In this document: piece by piece, positions 8,177 through 16,409 of the stretch
Layout: each line of letters opens with the position of its first letter
How positions within the stretch are numbered: the stretch's first letter is position 1
Assembly (NCBI GenBank): GCA_014653605.1
Contig: JACWEG010000009.1
Location: forward strand, 1-32,503
DNA from: Pelagibacterales bacterium SAG-MED37
GTDB lineage: Bacteria > Pseudomonadota > Alphaproteobacteria > Pelagibacterales > Pelagibacteraceae
Length of the DNA stretch: 32,503 nucleotides
Direction of reading: 5' to 3'
The notes under the pieces: model-generated
Told to the model about the DNA's origin: nothing
What the model saw: only the letters and a program-made list of their open reading frames with translations
The model's database searches: none
Translations under genes and position numbers: made by a program

Positions 8177-8594
8177 ATTTTTTATTATAAAGTTCTTCAA
8201 AATCAATTTTTTTTTCAAATTTAATATTAGGGAAACCAGACATTCTAAGAAGATTTAGAAGTGCATCTTCCATTTCTGAATACATTTCTTTTTGTACATC
8301 ACATAAAATAATTTTCTGTAAAACTTTTTTTTCTTTAATCTCTTTTTCTAATCGTATAATTGTAGCGTAAGTTAATTCAAAATGAGATTTTTTTTTACTT
8401 TCACTATTATCATGAAATTTTAATATAGTATTTATTTCAATTATTTGATTTTTCAGAGCTTTTGAATTGATCTCAATATTCATCTGATATTTAGATATAT
8501 AATCTTTTACATATAAATATGTTTCAACATCAGGAGTTTCACCAGAGATATCTTTTATAAATTTACTCATAATCTTATAATTTTCGTTCATCAT
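8169..8594 (-). CDS. secB: Preprotein translocase chaperone SecB
   Basis: A 141-aa export chaperone that holds precursor proteins unfolded and hands them to SecA. The N-terminal FIKDISGETPDVE (12-24) matches the family's first strand (often KDLSFENPNAP). The C-terminal EMYSEMEDALLNLLRMSGFPNIKF, then IDFEELYNKK, matches the helix and tail usually ending in GGFPPLLLQPINFDALY. It is diverged and lacks the usual double-Pro after GF. The 5' end overlaps fxsA by 20 nt (17 if the second Met is used); a start at Met9 would remove most of strand one. Gene order with dnaQ supports the call. Confidence 0.85.
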   Translation of the reverse strand: MMNENYKIMSKFIKDISGETPDVETYLYVKDYISKYQMNIEINSKALKNQIIEINTILKFHDNSESKKKSHFELTYATIIRLEKEIKEKKVLQKIILCDVQKEMYSEMEDALLNLLRMSGFPNIKFEKKIDFEELYNKKFN

Positions 8595-9000
8595 CTTCCT
8601 CTATATCTTCAAACTCCCCTTCTATATAAGGTTTCTTATTTTTTGTCTCATTTTTAAATTTATCAACAAATCTTCCAAATATTATTTTTCTAGTAAATGG
8701 AAAAATTAAAAGAAATCCTAAAACATCAGTAGCAAATCCTGGTATTATTAGAAGTAATGCTGCAAAAGCAATTGCTGCACCTGAGATTATCTCATAAGCT
8801 GGAAGTTCGTTTTTAACTAAATGAGAAAAACCTGATTTGAGTGTGTTCAATCCTTCATACCTTGCATAAATTATTCCTATTACTGCTGTAATGAATATTA
8901 AAGAAATGGTGGTAAAAGCTCCAATTTGGCCACCGATTTTTATAAATAAATAAATTTCGATAATTGGTACTAGTATTATAGTAATTAAAACTGTGTTCAT
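8575..9000 (-). CDS. fxsA: FxsA family inner-membrane protein
   Basis: A 141-aa protein with an N-terminal membrane helix (VLITIILVPIIEIYLFIKIG), a second helix ending VIGIIYARYEG and a third hydrophobic segment around AAIAFAALLLIIPGFATDVLGFLLIFP. The PGFATDVLGFLLIFPFTR block is the FxsA signature. The tail is acidic and cytoplasmic (EGEFEDIEEDDE). E. coli FxsA is known for relieving F-exclusion of phage T7; the normal role is not known. It is transcribed with secB and diverges from the Tim44-like gene across a palindromic 57-bp spacer. Confidence 0.85.
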   Translation of the reverse strand: MNTVLITIILVPIIEIYLFIKIGGQIGAFTTISLIFITAVIGIIYARYEGLNTLKSGFSHLVKNELPAYEIISGAAIAFAALLLIIPGFATDVLGFLLIFPFTRKIIFGRFVDKFKNETKNKKPYIEGEFEDIEEDDERKL

Positions 9001-9006
9001 TTGTCT

Positions 9007-9053
9007 TTAATTTAATTGCTAGTTGAAATTAATCAACATAGTAATTAAATTAA
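9007..9053. promoter_or_regulatory. Long palindrome in the fxsA/tim44 divergent spacer
   Basis: Outer arms TTAATTTAATT (9007-9017) and AATTAAATTAA (9043-9053) are perfectly complementary over 11 bp. Inner arms GTTGA (9022-9026) and TCAAC (9033-9037) pair over 5 bp. The halves are centred near 9030. The palindrome fills most of the spacer between two divergent genes, as an operator or a shared divergent promoter would. AT-richness makes part of this likely by chance. Confidence 0.45.
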
Positions 9054-9057
9054 GTCT

Positions 9058-9654
9058 ATGAATTATAGTTTTGAATATATAGATATTATTTTGTTGGCAA
9101 TGATTGCTGGATTTATTGTCTTAAGATTGAGAGGAATTCTTGGTAAAAGAACTGGATTTGAGGGTAAAACACCTGCTCAATTCGAAAATATTTTAAAAAA
9201 AGTTCACCAAGAAAAAAAAACTAAACAAAATGAAAATTTTGATGCATTTGCTCAGAAGGAGTTTTTAAAAGGGGCTAAAATTGCTTACGAAACTATAATC
9301 ACAGATTTTAGTGACAATGATAATAAGTTAATTGCAAGCAAACCTTTGCTTAGTAAAAAAATTTATGAAGAATTTAACAAAGCTCTTGTTGAAAGAGGGC
9401 AAAGAGGACACTTTGCTGAAATAACGTTTATAGGTATTAATTCTGCAGACATTAAAGAACATAAAAAGGTTGATAAAGTTTTAAAAGTAACTGTAGATTT
9501 TGTTAGTGAAATCATTACTTGCATTAGAGACAAAGAAAAAAAAATTGTTTCTGGTAGCCCTGATAAAATTAAAACAATTTATGATACTTGGACTTTTTCA
9601 AGAGATGTAAGTTCGAATAACCCAAACTGGTTACTTGTAAACACTCTAAATTAG
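9058..9654 (+). CDS. Tim44-like domain inner-membrane protein
   Basis: A 198-aa protein with one N-terminal membrane helix (about 8-24) and a Tim44-like C-terminal domain. RGILGKRTGFEGKTP after the helix is typical of the alphaproteobacterial Tim44/TimA family. FAQKEFLKGAKIAYETIITDF and the late TWTFSRDVSSNNPNWLL block (usual form WTFxRdx.s..pnW.L) are the conserved landmarks. Mitochondrial Tim44 tethers mtHsp70 to the import channel; the bacterial role is membrane-associated and poorly defined. The stop TAG is followed directly by the GTG start of the Smr gene. Confidence 0.85.
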   Translation: MNYSFEYIDIILLAMIAGFIVLRLRGILGKRTGFEGKTPAQFENILKKVHQEKKTKQNENFDAFAQKEFLKGAKIAYETIITDFSDNDNKLIASKPLLSKKIYEEFNKALVERGQRGHFAEITFIGINSADIKEHKKVDKVLKVTVDFVSEIITCIRDKEKKIVSGSPDKIKTIYDTWTFSRDVSSNNPNWLLVNTLN

Positions 9655-10077
9655 GTGAATAGCAATATTTCAGATAAAGATAAAAAAGATTGGGAGGAGT
9701 TTTTATCAAAAGATCAAAAATTACCCAATAAAGATAATTCTAAAAAAAGATTGGAAAGAGGCAAAGTAATCTCAATAGACCTTCATGGCCATACTTTAAA
9801 GGAAGCAAATCAAACTGTAGAAAAATTTATAAATGAATCTTTTGAAAATAATATTTCTAAATTAATAATTGTAACTGGTAAAGGTCTTCATTCAAATAAT
9901 ACAAATGATCCTTATGTTTCAAAAAATTTAAGCATTTTAAAATACTCTGTTCCCGAATTTATAAAGAAGAACCAAGAATTAATGATGAAAATTTATGATA
10001 TCAAGGAAGCTGATATTAAAGATGGTGGTGATGGAGCTTTTTATATATTTTTAAAAAAAAATAATTTATTTATCTAA
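9655..10077 (+). CDS. Smr-domain protein (MutS2 C-terminal-like nuclease domain)
   Basis: A 140-aa stand-alone Smr protein with a GTG start directly after the Tim44-like stop. A charged N-terminal segment (1-35) precedes the Smr domain: SIDLHGHTLKEA (40-51) holds the LDxH-type motif, LIIVTGKGLHS forms the TGKG loop, and the end has DGGDGAFYIFLK. Smr domains act as DNA/RNA nicking or ribosome-associated nucleases in other proteins; the specific role here is not known. In many alphaproteobacteria mltA lies between tim44 and smr; here there is none. Confidence 0.88.
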   Translation: MNSNISDKDKKDWEEFLSKDQKLPNKDNSKKRLERGKVISIDLHGHTLKEANQTVEKFINESFENNISKLIIVTGKGLHSNNTNDPYVSKNLSILKYSVPEFIKKNQELMMKIYDIKEADIKDGGDGAFYIFLKKNNLFI

Positions 10078-10101
10078 AGAGATAGAAATAATATTTTATA
10101 C

Positions 10102-10944
10102 ATGATAATTTGGTTAGCATCTTACCCTAAAAGCGGTAATACATTAGTTAGATCTTTATTAGCTTCCTATATATTTTCAAAAGATGGAAATTTTAATTTT
10201 GGATTACTTAAAAATATAAAACAATTTCCTGATAACTCTTTGTTTAAACAGATTGGTGTAGATATCAATAATGAGAAAGAAATGTACAAAAATTATATTA
10301 ATTCACAAAAAACTTTCTATAATAAAGATTCTATTAGATTTCTAAAAACTCAGAGTTGTTTTGTAAATAAAGAGGGTTTTAGATTCACAGATGGACACAA
10401 CACATTAGGGGTTATTTACATTGTTAGAGATCCAAGAAATATTGTTACCTCGTTTACTCATCATTTTCAGCAGACACCAAAACAGTCACTAGAAAGCTTA
10501 TTATCTCATCAATATTTAGGTGAAAAATCTGAAAAACATGCATTAACATATGTGGGCTCATGGAAATATCATTATAATTCTTGGAAAGTTTTTAAAAATT
10601 ATAATCGATATTTATTAATTCGATATGAGGATTTAATTTCAGATACTGAACAAACTTTTTTAAAAATTTTAAAGTTTGTCTCACATCTTGGTAAGAATAA
10701 ATTTACACTTGATACAGATAAATTGAGAAATTCTTTGAACACAACCCAGTTTGATAAAATGCAAAAATTAGAAGCATCAGAAAGTTTTGATGAAGCAAAA
10801 ATAAATTTTAAAACTGGTGAAAAAATAAAATTTTTCAACTTAGGTATAAAAAATGATTGGAAAAAAATTTTAGATCCAGAAATTAAAAAATCTTTAGAGA
10901 AAGAACTTCAAAACGAACTAGAGGAACTTAAATATATATCTTAA
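10102..10944 (+). CDS. Sulfotransferase domain protein, copy A
   Basis: A 280-aa cytosolic-type sulfotransferase (PAPS-dependent fold). The 5'-phosphosulfate loop SYPKSGNTLVRS (7-18) and the 3'-phosphate loop YIVRDPRNIVTSF (106-118) are clear, as is LLIRYEDL later on. At the position of the usual catalytic His in KTH, this copy reads LKTQ (Gln84), while its paralogue at 21496-22338 reads LKTH. Both copies are 280 aa and alike along their whole length. This one sits 24 nt after the Smr gene and ends 2 nt from the end of hslU. The acceptor is unknown, and the Gln may mean changed or lost activity. Confidence 0.85.
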   Translation: MIIWLASYPKSGNTLVRSLLASYIFSKDGNFNFGLLKNIKQFPDNSLFKQIGVDINNEKEMYKNYINSQKTFYNKDSIRFLKTQSCFVNKEGFRFTDGHNTLGVIYIVRDPRNIVTSFTHHFQQTPKQSLESLLSHQYLGEKSEKHALTYVGSWKYHYNSWKVFKNYNRYLLIRYEDLISDTEQTFLKILKFVSHLGKNKFTLDTDKLRNSLNTTQFDKMQKLEASESFDEAKINFKTGEKIKFFNLGIKNDWKKILDPEIKKSLEKELQNELEELKYIS

Positions 10945-10946
10945 TT

Positions 10947-12323
10947 TTAGAGAATAAATTTTGATAAATCTGTATCTTTTACAAGATTGTCTAAATTTTC
11001 ATTTATATATTTTTTATTGATTATAATTTTTTCACCTGAACGATCTGTTGCTGTGAAACTTATTTCATCTAATATTTTTTCAATAATAGTATGTAATCTT
11101 CTAGCCCCTATGTTTTCTACTGTAGAATTTACTTCAGAGGCTATATTTGCGATTGCATCTATTCCATCTTCAGAAAATTCAAGTTCAACATTTTCAGTTT
11201 TTAATAAAGCAACATATTGTTTAATCAAACTAAAATCAGGCTCTTTAAGTATTCTTTTAAAATCTTCACTTGTTAATGCTTCTAATTCTACTCTTATAGG
11301 TAGTCTACCTTGAAGTTCAGGTAATAAGTCAGATGGTTTAGCAAGTTGAAATGCCCCAGATGCAATAAATAAAATATGATCAGTTTTAATAGGCCCATAT
11401 TTAGTATTAACAGTTGTACCCTCTATTAACGGTAATAAATCTCTCTGTACACCTTCCCTAGAAACATCTCCTCCAACTCTATCAGTCCTTCCAGATATTT
11501 TATCAATCTCATCTAAAAAAACTATTCCATTGTTTTCAGTTGAAATTTTCGCTGCTTTAATAATTTTATCTTGCTCAATTAATTTATCTGACTCGTCATT
11601 GATTAAAATTTCATGAGACTCTTTAACTGACATTTTTTTCTTTTTTTCTTTACCACCCATAGATTTTCCAAGCATTTCTCCAATGTTTATCATACCCACG
11701 TTAGCCCCAGGCATACCTGGTATTTCAAAAGATGTACCATTGTTTGATCCACTATCTTTTACAGAAATTTCAATTTCATTATTGTCTAAATCACCATTTC
11801 TTAATCTTTTTCTAAAACTTTCTCTTGTAGCAAGACTTGCTTTTTTTCCAACTAAAGCATCTAAAACTTTCTCTTCTGCTAATTTCTGAGCCTGAGCAAA
11901 AACTTCTTTTCTTTTTTTTACTTTTTCCATGGCAATAGCAATTTCAACTAAATCTCTTACGATCTGTTCAACATCTCTTCCTACATAACCAACTTCAGTA
12001 AATCTCGTAGCTTCAACTTTTACAAATGGTGCCTCAGCAAGTTTTGAAAGTCTCCGTGATATTTCAGTTTTACCAACTCCAGTTGGCCCAATCATTAAAA
12101 TATTTTTAGGTAAAACTTCATTTTTCATTTCCCCTTTAAGCGCTTGTCTTCTCCATCTGTTTCTCAATGCAACAGCCACAGCTTTTTTTGCTTTGTTTTG
12201 ACCTACAACGAATCGGTCTAATTCTGAAACTATTTCTCTTGGTGATAAAGAGCTTACAAGATTTAGATTTTCATCAATATTTTTATCTTTAGGCACTAAA
12301 GGAGTTACGTTGGATTTTTCCAT
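10947..12323 (-). CDS. hslU: ATP-dependent protease ATPase subunit HslU
   Basis: A 458-aa AAA+ unfoldase that feeds substrates to the HslV peptidase. [17 protein letters not shown] leads into Walker A GPTGVGKT (79-86). The pore-loop GYVGRD is at 112-117, the intermediate domain spans about 125-250 with a Gly/Met-rich stretch, Walker B VFLDEIDK is at 268-275, and sensor 2 lies in [16 protein letters not shown]. Length is slightly above E. coli (443). The ATG shares one base with the hslV stop (TAATG), the normal hslVU arrangement. The C-terminus DLSKFIL is the expected tail that docks into HslV. Confidence 0.97.
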   Translation of the reverse strand: MEKSNVTPLVPKDKNIDENLNLVSSLSPREIVSELDRFVVGQNKAKKAVAVALRNRWRRQALKGEMKNEVLPKNILMIGPTGVGKTEISRRLSKLAEAPFVKVEATRFTEVGYVGRDVEQIVRDLVEIAIAMEKVKKRKEVFAQAQKLAEEKVLDALVGKKASLATRESFRKRLRNGDLDNNEIEISVKDSGSNNGTSFEIPGMPGANVGMINIGEMLGKSMGGKEKKKKMSVKESHEILINDESDKLIEQDKIIKAAKISTENNGIVFLDEIDKISGRTDRVGGDVSREGVQRDLLPLIEGTTVNTKYGPIKTDHILFIASGAFQLAKPSDLLPELQGRLPIRVELEALTSEDFKRILKEPDFSLIKQYVALLKTENVELEFSEDGIDAIANIASEVNSTVENIGARRLHTIIEKILDEISFTATDRSGEKIIINKKYINENLDNLVKDTDLSKFIL

Positions 12324-12838
12324 TATATTTTTTCAATTTTAATATTGTTGTTGGTAAAGACACAAATTTCTGAAGCAACTTCGATTGCTTTTTTTGCAAC
12401 TTGTTCAGCATTCATATCTGTTCCAATTAAAACTTTTCCTGCTGCTAATGCATAATTTCCGCCAGACCCTATTCCTATCACATCTCCTTCTGGCTCCAAC
12501 ACATCTCCAGTTCCAGAAATTATATAGCTGTTTTCTTTATCTCCTATAGCCATTAGAGCTTCGAGTCTTCTTAAATATTTATCAGTTCGCCAATCTTTGG
12601 CCAATTCAACAGCAGCTCTAGATAAGTTTCCTGCGTGTTTTTCTATTTTAGCCTCTAATCTTTCAAATAAAGTTAATGCATCTGCTGTTGACCCGGCAAA
12701 ACCTGCTACTACTTCTCTTTTTTCAATTTTTCTTACTTTAGATGCAGTGCTTTTAACAACAGTATTTCCCATACTTACTTGACCGTCGCCTGCGACGACT
12801 ACTTCATTATTCTTTCTTACTAATACAATCGTTGTCAT
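12323..12838 (-). CDS. hslV: ATP-dependent protease peptidase subunit HslV
   Basis: A 171-aa proteasome-beta-like peptidase. The start gives MTTIVLVRK, so Met removal exposes the catalytic Thr1 with no propeptide beyond Met; this fixes the start. [11 protein letters not shown] (14-24), SKVRKI (the Lys33 region), [20 protein letters not shown] and [15 protein letters not shown] are all family motifs. It pairs with hslU in a heat-shock type protease in the cytoplasm. It is divergent from hisB across 91 bp that contains a sigma-32-like promoter facing hslV. Confidence 0.97.
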   Translation of the reverse strand: MTTIVLVRKNNEVVVAGDGQVSMGNTVVKSTASKVRKIEKREVVAGFAGSTADALTLFERLEAKIEKHAGNLSRAAVELAKDWRTDKYLRRLEALMAIGDKENSYIISGTGDVLEPEGDVIGIGSGGNYALAAGKVLIGTDMNAEQVAKKAIEVASEICVFTNNNIKIEKI

Positions 12839-12845
12839 AGCTTAT

Positions 12846-12873
12846 AAATGGATACTAAATTCAATAGTTCAAG
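12846..12873 (-). promoter_or_regulatory. Possible sigma-32 (RpoH) heat-shock promoter for hslVU
   Basis: On the minus strand CTTGAA (12873-12868) is followed by CCATTT (12851-12846). Taking the -10 as eight bases (ATCCATTT) the spacer is 14 nt, within the sigma-32 range (CTTGAA...CCCCATNT), with 6 of 8 bases matching. The -10 lies only 7 nt from the hslV ATG, so the mRNA would be nearly leaderless. hslVU is a classic heat-shock operon in other proteobacteria. Confidence 0.45.
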
Positions 12874-12889
12874 CCCAGGTTTAGTATTA

Positions 12890-12918
12890 TTGCCATAATT
12901 GAATAATATATGTATACC
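12890..12918 (+). promoter_or_regulatory. Possible sigma-70 promoter for the his operon
   Basis: TTGCCA (12890-12895, 5 of 6 to consensus) and TATACC (12913-12918, 4 of 6) are separated by exactly 17 nt, upstream of hisB ATG 12930. The predicted start of transcription near 12925 would leave a leader of about 5 nt. No attenuator or histidine-rich leader peptide can fit in the spacer. Confidence 0.42.
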
Positions 12919-12929
12919 TAATTTTAATT

Positions 12930-13520
12930 ATGAAGCGTAAAGGCAAAATTAGTAGAAAAACGAAAGAGACCAGCATTAGTGTTGATTTGAATATTGATGG
13001 CAAAGGGAAATATAAGATTGATACTGGTATAGGTTTCTTAAATCATATGTTAGAGCAATTATCTAAGCATTCATCAATTGATATGAATATTAAAGCTAAA
13101 GGTGATACTCATATTGATCTTCATCACACAACAGAGGACACTGGAATTGCAATTGGTGAAGCACTAAAAAAAGCATTAAAAAAATCTGTAGGTATAAGAA
13201 GATACGCTCATGCAATGATACCCATGGACGAAACATTATCGCGTGTTGCTATAGATATCTCTAATAGACCTTATTTGATTTGGAAAGTTAAGCTCAAAGT
13301 AGAAAAACTTGGAGAAATGGATACAGAATTATTTAAAGAGTGGTTCCAGGCTTTTGCCCAAGCGGCAGGAATTACCCTACACGTTGAAAATATTTATGGT
13401 GATAATAGTCACCATATTATTGAGTCTTGTTTTAAAGGATTGGCAAGATCATTAAGAACCGCGTTAGAAATGGACCCTAGGAATAGAAAAACAATTCCAT
13501 CGACTAAAGGTTCTCTATAA
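12930..13520 (+). CDS. hisB: Imidazoleglycerol-phosphate dehydratase
   Basis: A 196-aa monofunctional IGPD that dehydrates imidazole-glycerol phosphate to imidazole-acetol phosphate in histidine synthesis. [13 protein letters not shown] (about 36-48), [19 protein letters not shown] and [19 protein letters not shown] supply the Mn-binding His and Glu residues. It is the short, phosphatase-free form normal in alphaproteobacteria. It leads the hisB-hisH-lipoprotein-hisA-hisF-hisE string; hisG, hisD, hisC and hisI are not in the window. Confidence 0.97.
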   Translation: MKRKGKISRKTKETSISVDLNIDGKGKYKIDTGIGFLNHMLEQLSKHSSIDMNIKAKGDTHIDLHHTTEDTGIAIGEALKKALKKSVGIRRYAHAMIPMDETLSRVAIDISNRPYLIWKVKLKVEKLGEMDTELFKEWFQAFAQAAGITLHVENIYGDNSHHIIESCFKGLARSLRTALEMDPRNRKTIPSTKGSL

Positions 13521-13525
13521 ATTTA

Positions 13526-14152
13526 ATGAACGTCACCATTGTTGACTATAATTCGGGCAATATAAGCTCAGTGATAAACTCCTTTAAGGAGGTTGCTAAA
13601 AACAAAGTAAAAATTGAAGTTACCTCAGACCTAAATAAGATCAAATCAAGTGATAAATTAGTTTTACCAGGTCAGGGTTCATTTAAGAGCTGTATGGATG
13701 CTTTAAATAAAATTAATGGTCTGACAGACAGATTAAATGAATTTGTAATAAATAATAAAAAACCGCTTCTTGGAATTTGTGTTGGCCTACAAATGTTTGC
13801 TGATATTGGTTATGAAGAAATAGAAACTAAGGGCCTCGGTTGGATTTCGGGTAAAGTTTCAAAAATAGATAATCAAGAAGGAAAATTTAAACTTCCTCAT
13901 ATTGGTTGGAATCAAATTAATATTGTTAAAGATAGTAAAATTTTTCAAAATATAGAAAATAATTCTCATATGTATTTCGTACATAGTTATGAATTTGTGC
14001 CAAACGAAAAAAATGTAATTTCAGCTACAACAGATTATTCATCAAATATTGTTTGTTCAGTTGAGAAAGAAAATATATTTGGAACTCAATTTCACCCTGA
14101 AAAGAGTGATAAAATAGGATTACAAGTAATAAAAAATTTTATAAATTTATAG
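13526..14152 (+). CDS. hisH: Imidazole glycerol phosphate synthase, glutamine amidotransferase subunit
   Basis: A 208-aa class-I glutaminase that releases ammonia from Gln and channels it to HisF. DYNSGNISSV (7-16), VLPGQGSF (46-53), the nucleophile motif GICVGLQ (Cys85) and the catalytic pair in FHPEK (His191, Glu193) are all present. LGWISG and PHIGWNQ are also typical. It starts 5 nt after hisB. Between it and hisA is a 156-nt segment that holds a small lipoprotein gene. Confidence 0.97.
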   Translation: MNVTIVDYNSGNISSVINSFKEVAKNKVKIEVTSDLNKIKSSDKLVLPGQGSFKSCMDALNKINGLTDRLNEFVINNKKPLLGICVGLQMFADIGYEEIETKGLGWISGKVSKIDNQEGKFKLPHIGWNQINIVKDSKIFQNIENNSHMYFVHSYEFVPNEKNVISATTDYSSNIVCSVEKENIFGTQFHPEKSDKIGLQVIKNFINL

Positions 14153-14168
14153 CTATGAATTGGTTAAA

Positions 14169-14312
14169 ATGAGTAAATTCTTATTAATAACTCTTTGTTA
14201 TTTTGTACTTACTTCATGTCAAAATATTCAAAATGTAGAAAATATACAGAAAAAAAGTTTGAATAAAGAATTTACAATTTCTATTGAACCTAATTTAAAA
14301 ACTAATAAATGA
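14169..14312 (+). CDS. Small predicted lipoprotein (47 aa) within the his operon
   Basis: ATG 14169 opens a 47-codon frame ending in TGA at 14310-14312. The N-terminus MSKFLLITLCYFVLTSC is a short positively charged segment plus a hydrophobic core ending in a lipobox, LTSC, with Cys17 as the lipidation site. The mature part is about 31 residues, Asn- and Lys-rich (QNIQNVENIQKK...), and lacks any domain I recognise. The stop overlaps the hisA start as ATGA, like the other coupled genes here. No good Shine-Dalgarno is visible. It is probably an envelope lipoprotein (entericidin-like in size only) with unknown function. An upstream ATG at 14155 is in another frame and stops after five codons. 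Confidence 0.68.
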   Translation: MSKFLLITLCYFVLTSCQNIQNVENIQKKSLNKEFTISIEPNLKTNK

Positions 14313-15025
14313 AGATATTTCCAGCAATTGATATCAAGGATAAAAAGTGTGTAAGATTAGTTAAAGGAAACTTTAATAATAAAACTGAGTATGAAATGTC
14401 TCCAGTTGAACAAGCTAGCAAATATAAAGATCGTGGCTTTAAAAATTTACATATAGTTGATTTAGATGGGGCATTAATTGGTGAAACAGTAAATCTAGAC
14501 ATTATTAAAGATATAATTAGTAAATTAGATCTTAAAGTTGAGGTAGGTGGAGGTATTAGAAATTTAGAAAGTATTCAAAAGTATAGCGACGCTGGTGCTG
14601 ATAAAATTATTTTAGGAAGTGCTGCTATAAAAGATAAAAAATTTTTGAAAGAAGCATGCGAAAAATTTCCAAAAAAAATTGCTTTAGGTTTGGATGCTAA
14701 AAATGGATATTTATCATTATCTGGTTGGAAGGAAAATTCTAATCAATTAACTCTAAATTATTTAAAAGAAGTAAATGATTATGGTGTAAGTAGATTAATT
14801 TACACAGATATCAATCGAGATGGAATGAAACAAAGTCCAAACTTTGAGGAAACATCAAAAGTTGCTGATATATCTAACTGTCCAGTAATAATTTCAGGTG
14901 GTGTATCCTCAATTAATGATATTAAAAAAGCAAAGAGTTTGAAAAATATTGAAGGTATAATAGTTGGCAAAGCTATTTATGATGGTGATATTAAATTAGA
15001 AGAATTAGTGAAAGAAGATGCTTAA
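14309..15025 (+). CDS. hisA: ProFAR isomerase (phosphoribosylformimino-5-aminoimidazole carboxamide ribotide isomerase)
   Basis: A 238-aa (beta-alpha)8 barrel that isomerises ProFAR to PRFAR. The start [17 protein letters not shown] puts the general base at Asp8; the second catalytic Asp is Asp129 in LGLDAKNG. The phosphate-binding loops VGGGIR (79-84) and [11 protein letters not shown] are present. The ATG overlaps the small lipoprotein's stop by 4 nt, and the 3' end overlaps hisF by 8 nt. Length is normal (240-250). Confidence 0.97.
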   Translation: MKIFPAIDIKDKKCVRLVKGNFNNKTEYEMSPVEQASKYKDRGFKNLHIVDLDGALIGETVNLDIIKDIISKLDLKVEVGGGIRNLESIQKYSDAGADKIILGSAAIKDKKFLKEACEKFPKKIALGLDAKNGYLSLSGWKENSNQLTLNYLKEVNDYGVSRLIYTDINRDGMKQSPNFEETSKVADISNCPVIISGGVSSINDIKKAKSLKNIEGIIVGKAIYDGDIKLEELVKEDA

Positions 15026-15773
15026 AAATAGAATAATTCCATGTTTAGATGTTAAAAATGGTCGTGTAGTAAAAGGAATTAATTTCGTAGGCCTTAAGGA
15101 TGCAGGAGACCCTGTGGAACAAGCAAAAATTTATAGTGATGGTGGTGCGGATGAAATATGTTTTTTAGATATTACGGCCTCAAATGAAAATAGGGATACA
15201 ATTTATGATGTCGTTGAACAAACCTCAAAGAAATGCTTTGTTCCTTTGACTGTTGGAGGTGGAGTTAGAAGTGTTGAAGATATTTCAAAGTTACTTAGTT
15301 GTGGTGCAGATAAAGTTTCAATAAATACAGCTGCAGTCGAAAATTCGAAAGTTGTTATTGATAGTTCAAAAAAGTTTGGATCTCAATGCATTGTAGTAGC
15401 AATAGATGCAAAAAAAAATGGAGATAAATGGGAAGTATTTACACATGGAGGAAGAAATAATAGTGGTATTGATACTTTAGAGTACGCTAAGCAAATGGAA
15501 GAAAATGGTGCTGGAGAACTATTAGTAACTTCAATGGATAGAGATGGAACACAGGTTGGTTACGACATTGATCTAATGTTTAAAATTTCATCTAAAGTTA
15601 ATATTCCTGTAATTGCATCTGGTGGTGTTGGAAATTTAGATCATTTAGTTGATGGAATAAAGTTAGGAAATGCCAGTGCAGTTTTAGCAGCGTCTATATT
15701 TCATTATGGAAAATACTCTATAAAAGAAGCCAAGGAATATTTGGACTCAAAAGGAATACCTGTTAGAATTTAA
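15018..15773 (+). CDS. hisF: Imidazole glycerol phosphate synthase, cyclase subunit
   Basis: A 251-aa barrel that converts PRFAR and HisH-derived ammonia to imidazole glycerol phosphate and [20 protein letters not shown] places catalytic Asp11; Asp129 lies in [21 protein letters not shown] and [10 protein letters not shown] form the phosphate sites, and [16 protein letters not shown] is a family block. It overlaps hisA by 8 nt; hisE begins one base after its stop. The AICAR it releases is the substrate of PurH, also in this window. Confidence 0.98.
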   Translation: MLKNRIIPCLDVKNGRVVKGINFVGLKDAGDPVEQAKIYSDGGADEICFLDITASNENRDTIYDVVEQTSKKCFVPLTVGGGVRSVEDISKLLSCGADKVSINTAAVENSKVVIDSSKKFGSQCIVVAIDAKKNGDKWEVFTHGGRNNSGIDTLEYAKQMEENGAGELLVTSMDRDGTQVGYDIDLMFKISSKVNIPVIASGGVGNLDHLVDGIKLGNASAVLAASIFHYGKYSIKEAKEYLDSKGIPVRI

Positions 15774-15774
15774 A

Positions 15775-16047
15775 ATGCTTAATACTTTAGAAAATTTGTT
15801 TAGTCTTGCTAGAGATAGGAAAAAATCTCCAAAGGAGGGCTCATATACTAACAAATTACTTAACGACAAATCTTTTAGTAAAGCAAAAGTTTTAGAGGAG
15901 ATAAACGAACTTGTAGAGGCTGTAGAAAAAGATACTAATAAAATTCATGAGGCAGCAGATGTATTTTATCATTTGATAATGTATCTTGAGGCAAATGAAA
16001 TAAAGATTGAGGATGTGATGGGTGAGCTCGATAAAAGAAAAAAATGA
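15775..16047 (+). CDS. hisE: Phosphoribosyl-ATP pyrophosphatase
   Basis: A 90-aa stand-alone HisE that hydrolyses phosphoribosyl-ATP to phosphoribosyl-AMP and pyrophosphate. The all-helical MazG-like core holds the acidic motif VLEEINELVEAVEKD (about 40-54) and EAADVFYHLIMYLE (about 61-74), which bind magnesium. SYTNKLL is the usual N-terminal block. hisI must lie elsewhere, as in other alphaproteobacteria with split hisI and hisE. It overlaps the HIT gene by ATGA. Confidence 0.94.
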   Translation: MLNTLENLFSLARDRKKSPKEGSYTNKLLNDKSFSKAKVLEEINELVEAVEKDTNKIHEAADVFYHLIMYLEANEIKIEDVMGELDKRKK

Positions 16048-16409
16048 GTTACGACAATAATAATATTTTTGCAAAAATATTAAGAGGAGAAATACCTTGT
16101 AAAAAAATTTATGAGGATGATTTTGTCCTATCTTTTTACGATATAAACCCTCAAAAAAAAATTCATGCACTGGTTATACCTAAGGGAAAATACTTAGATC
16201 TAGATGATTTCAGCACTAATGCCTCCCCAGATGAAATGGTTGGATTATTGAAAGGAATAAATATAGTTGCAAAAAAACTTCAAATTTCAGTAGATACTGG
16301 AAAAGGATACCGGGCATTGGCTAATATAAGTGAGCATGGGGGGCAAGAGGTACCTCATTTACATTTTCATTTGTTTGGAGGAGAAAAAGTTGGCAAGATG
16401 GTAGAGTGA
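16044..16409 (+). CDS. HIT family nucleotide hydrolase (HinT-like)
   Basis: A 121-aa histidine-triad protein. IFAKILRGEIPCKKIYEDDFVLSFYDINP is the family N-terminus and HLHFHLFGGE near the C-terminus is the His triad. HinT-type enzymes hydrolyse nucleoside phosphoramidates and related adenylates. It overlaps hisE (ATGA) and the GNAT gene. In many proteobacteria a HIT protein follows hisE, so this is an ordinary operon partner. Its physiological substrate is not evident. Confidence 0.93.
   Translation: MSYDNNNIFAKILRGEIPCKKIYEDDFVLSFYDINPQKKIHALVIPKGKYLDLDDFSTNASPDEMVGLLKGINIVAKKLQISVDTGKGYRALANISEHGGQEVPHLHFHLFGGEKVGKMVE

Noticed and set aside
15892..16170. Minus-strand frame of 92 codons across hisE and HIT
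   Set aside because: Antisense to two well-supported genes, Tyr/Phe-rich shadow composition.
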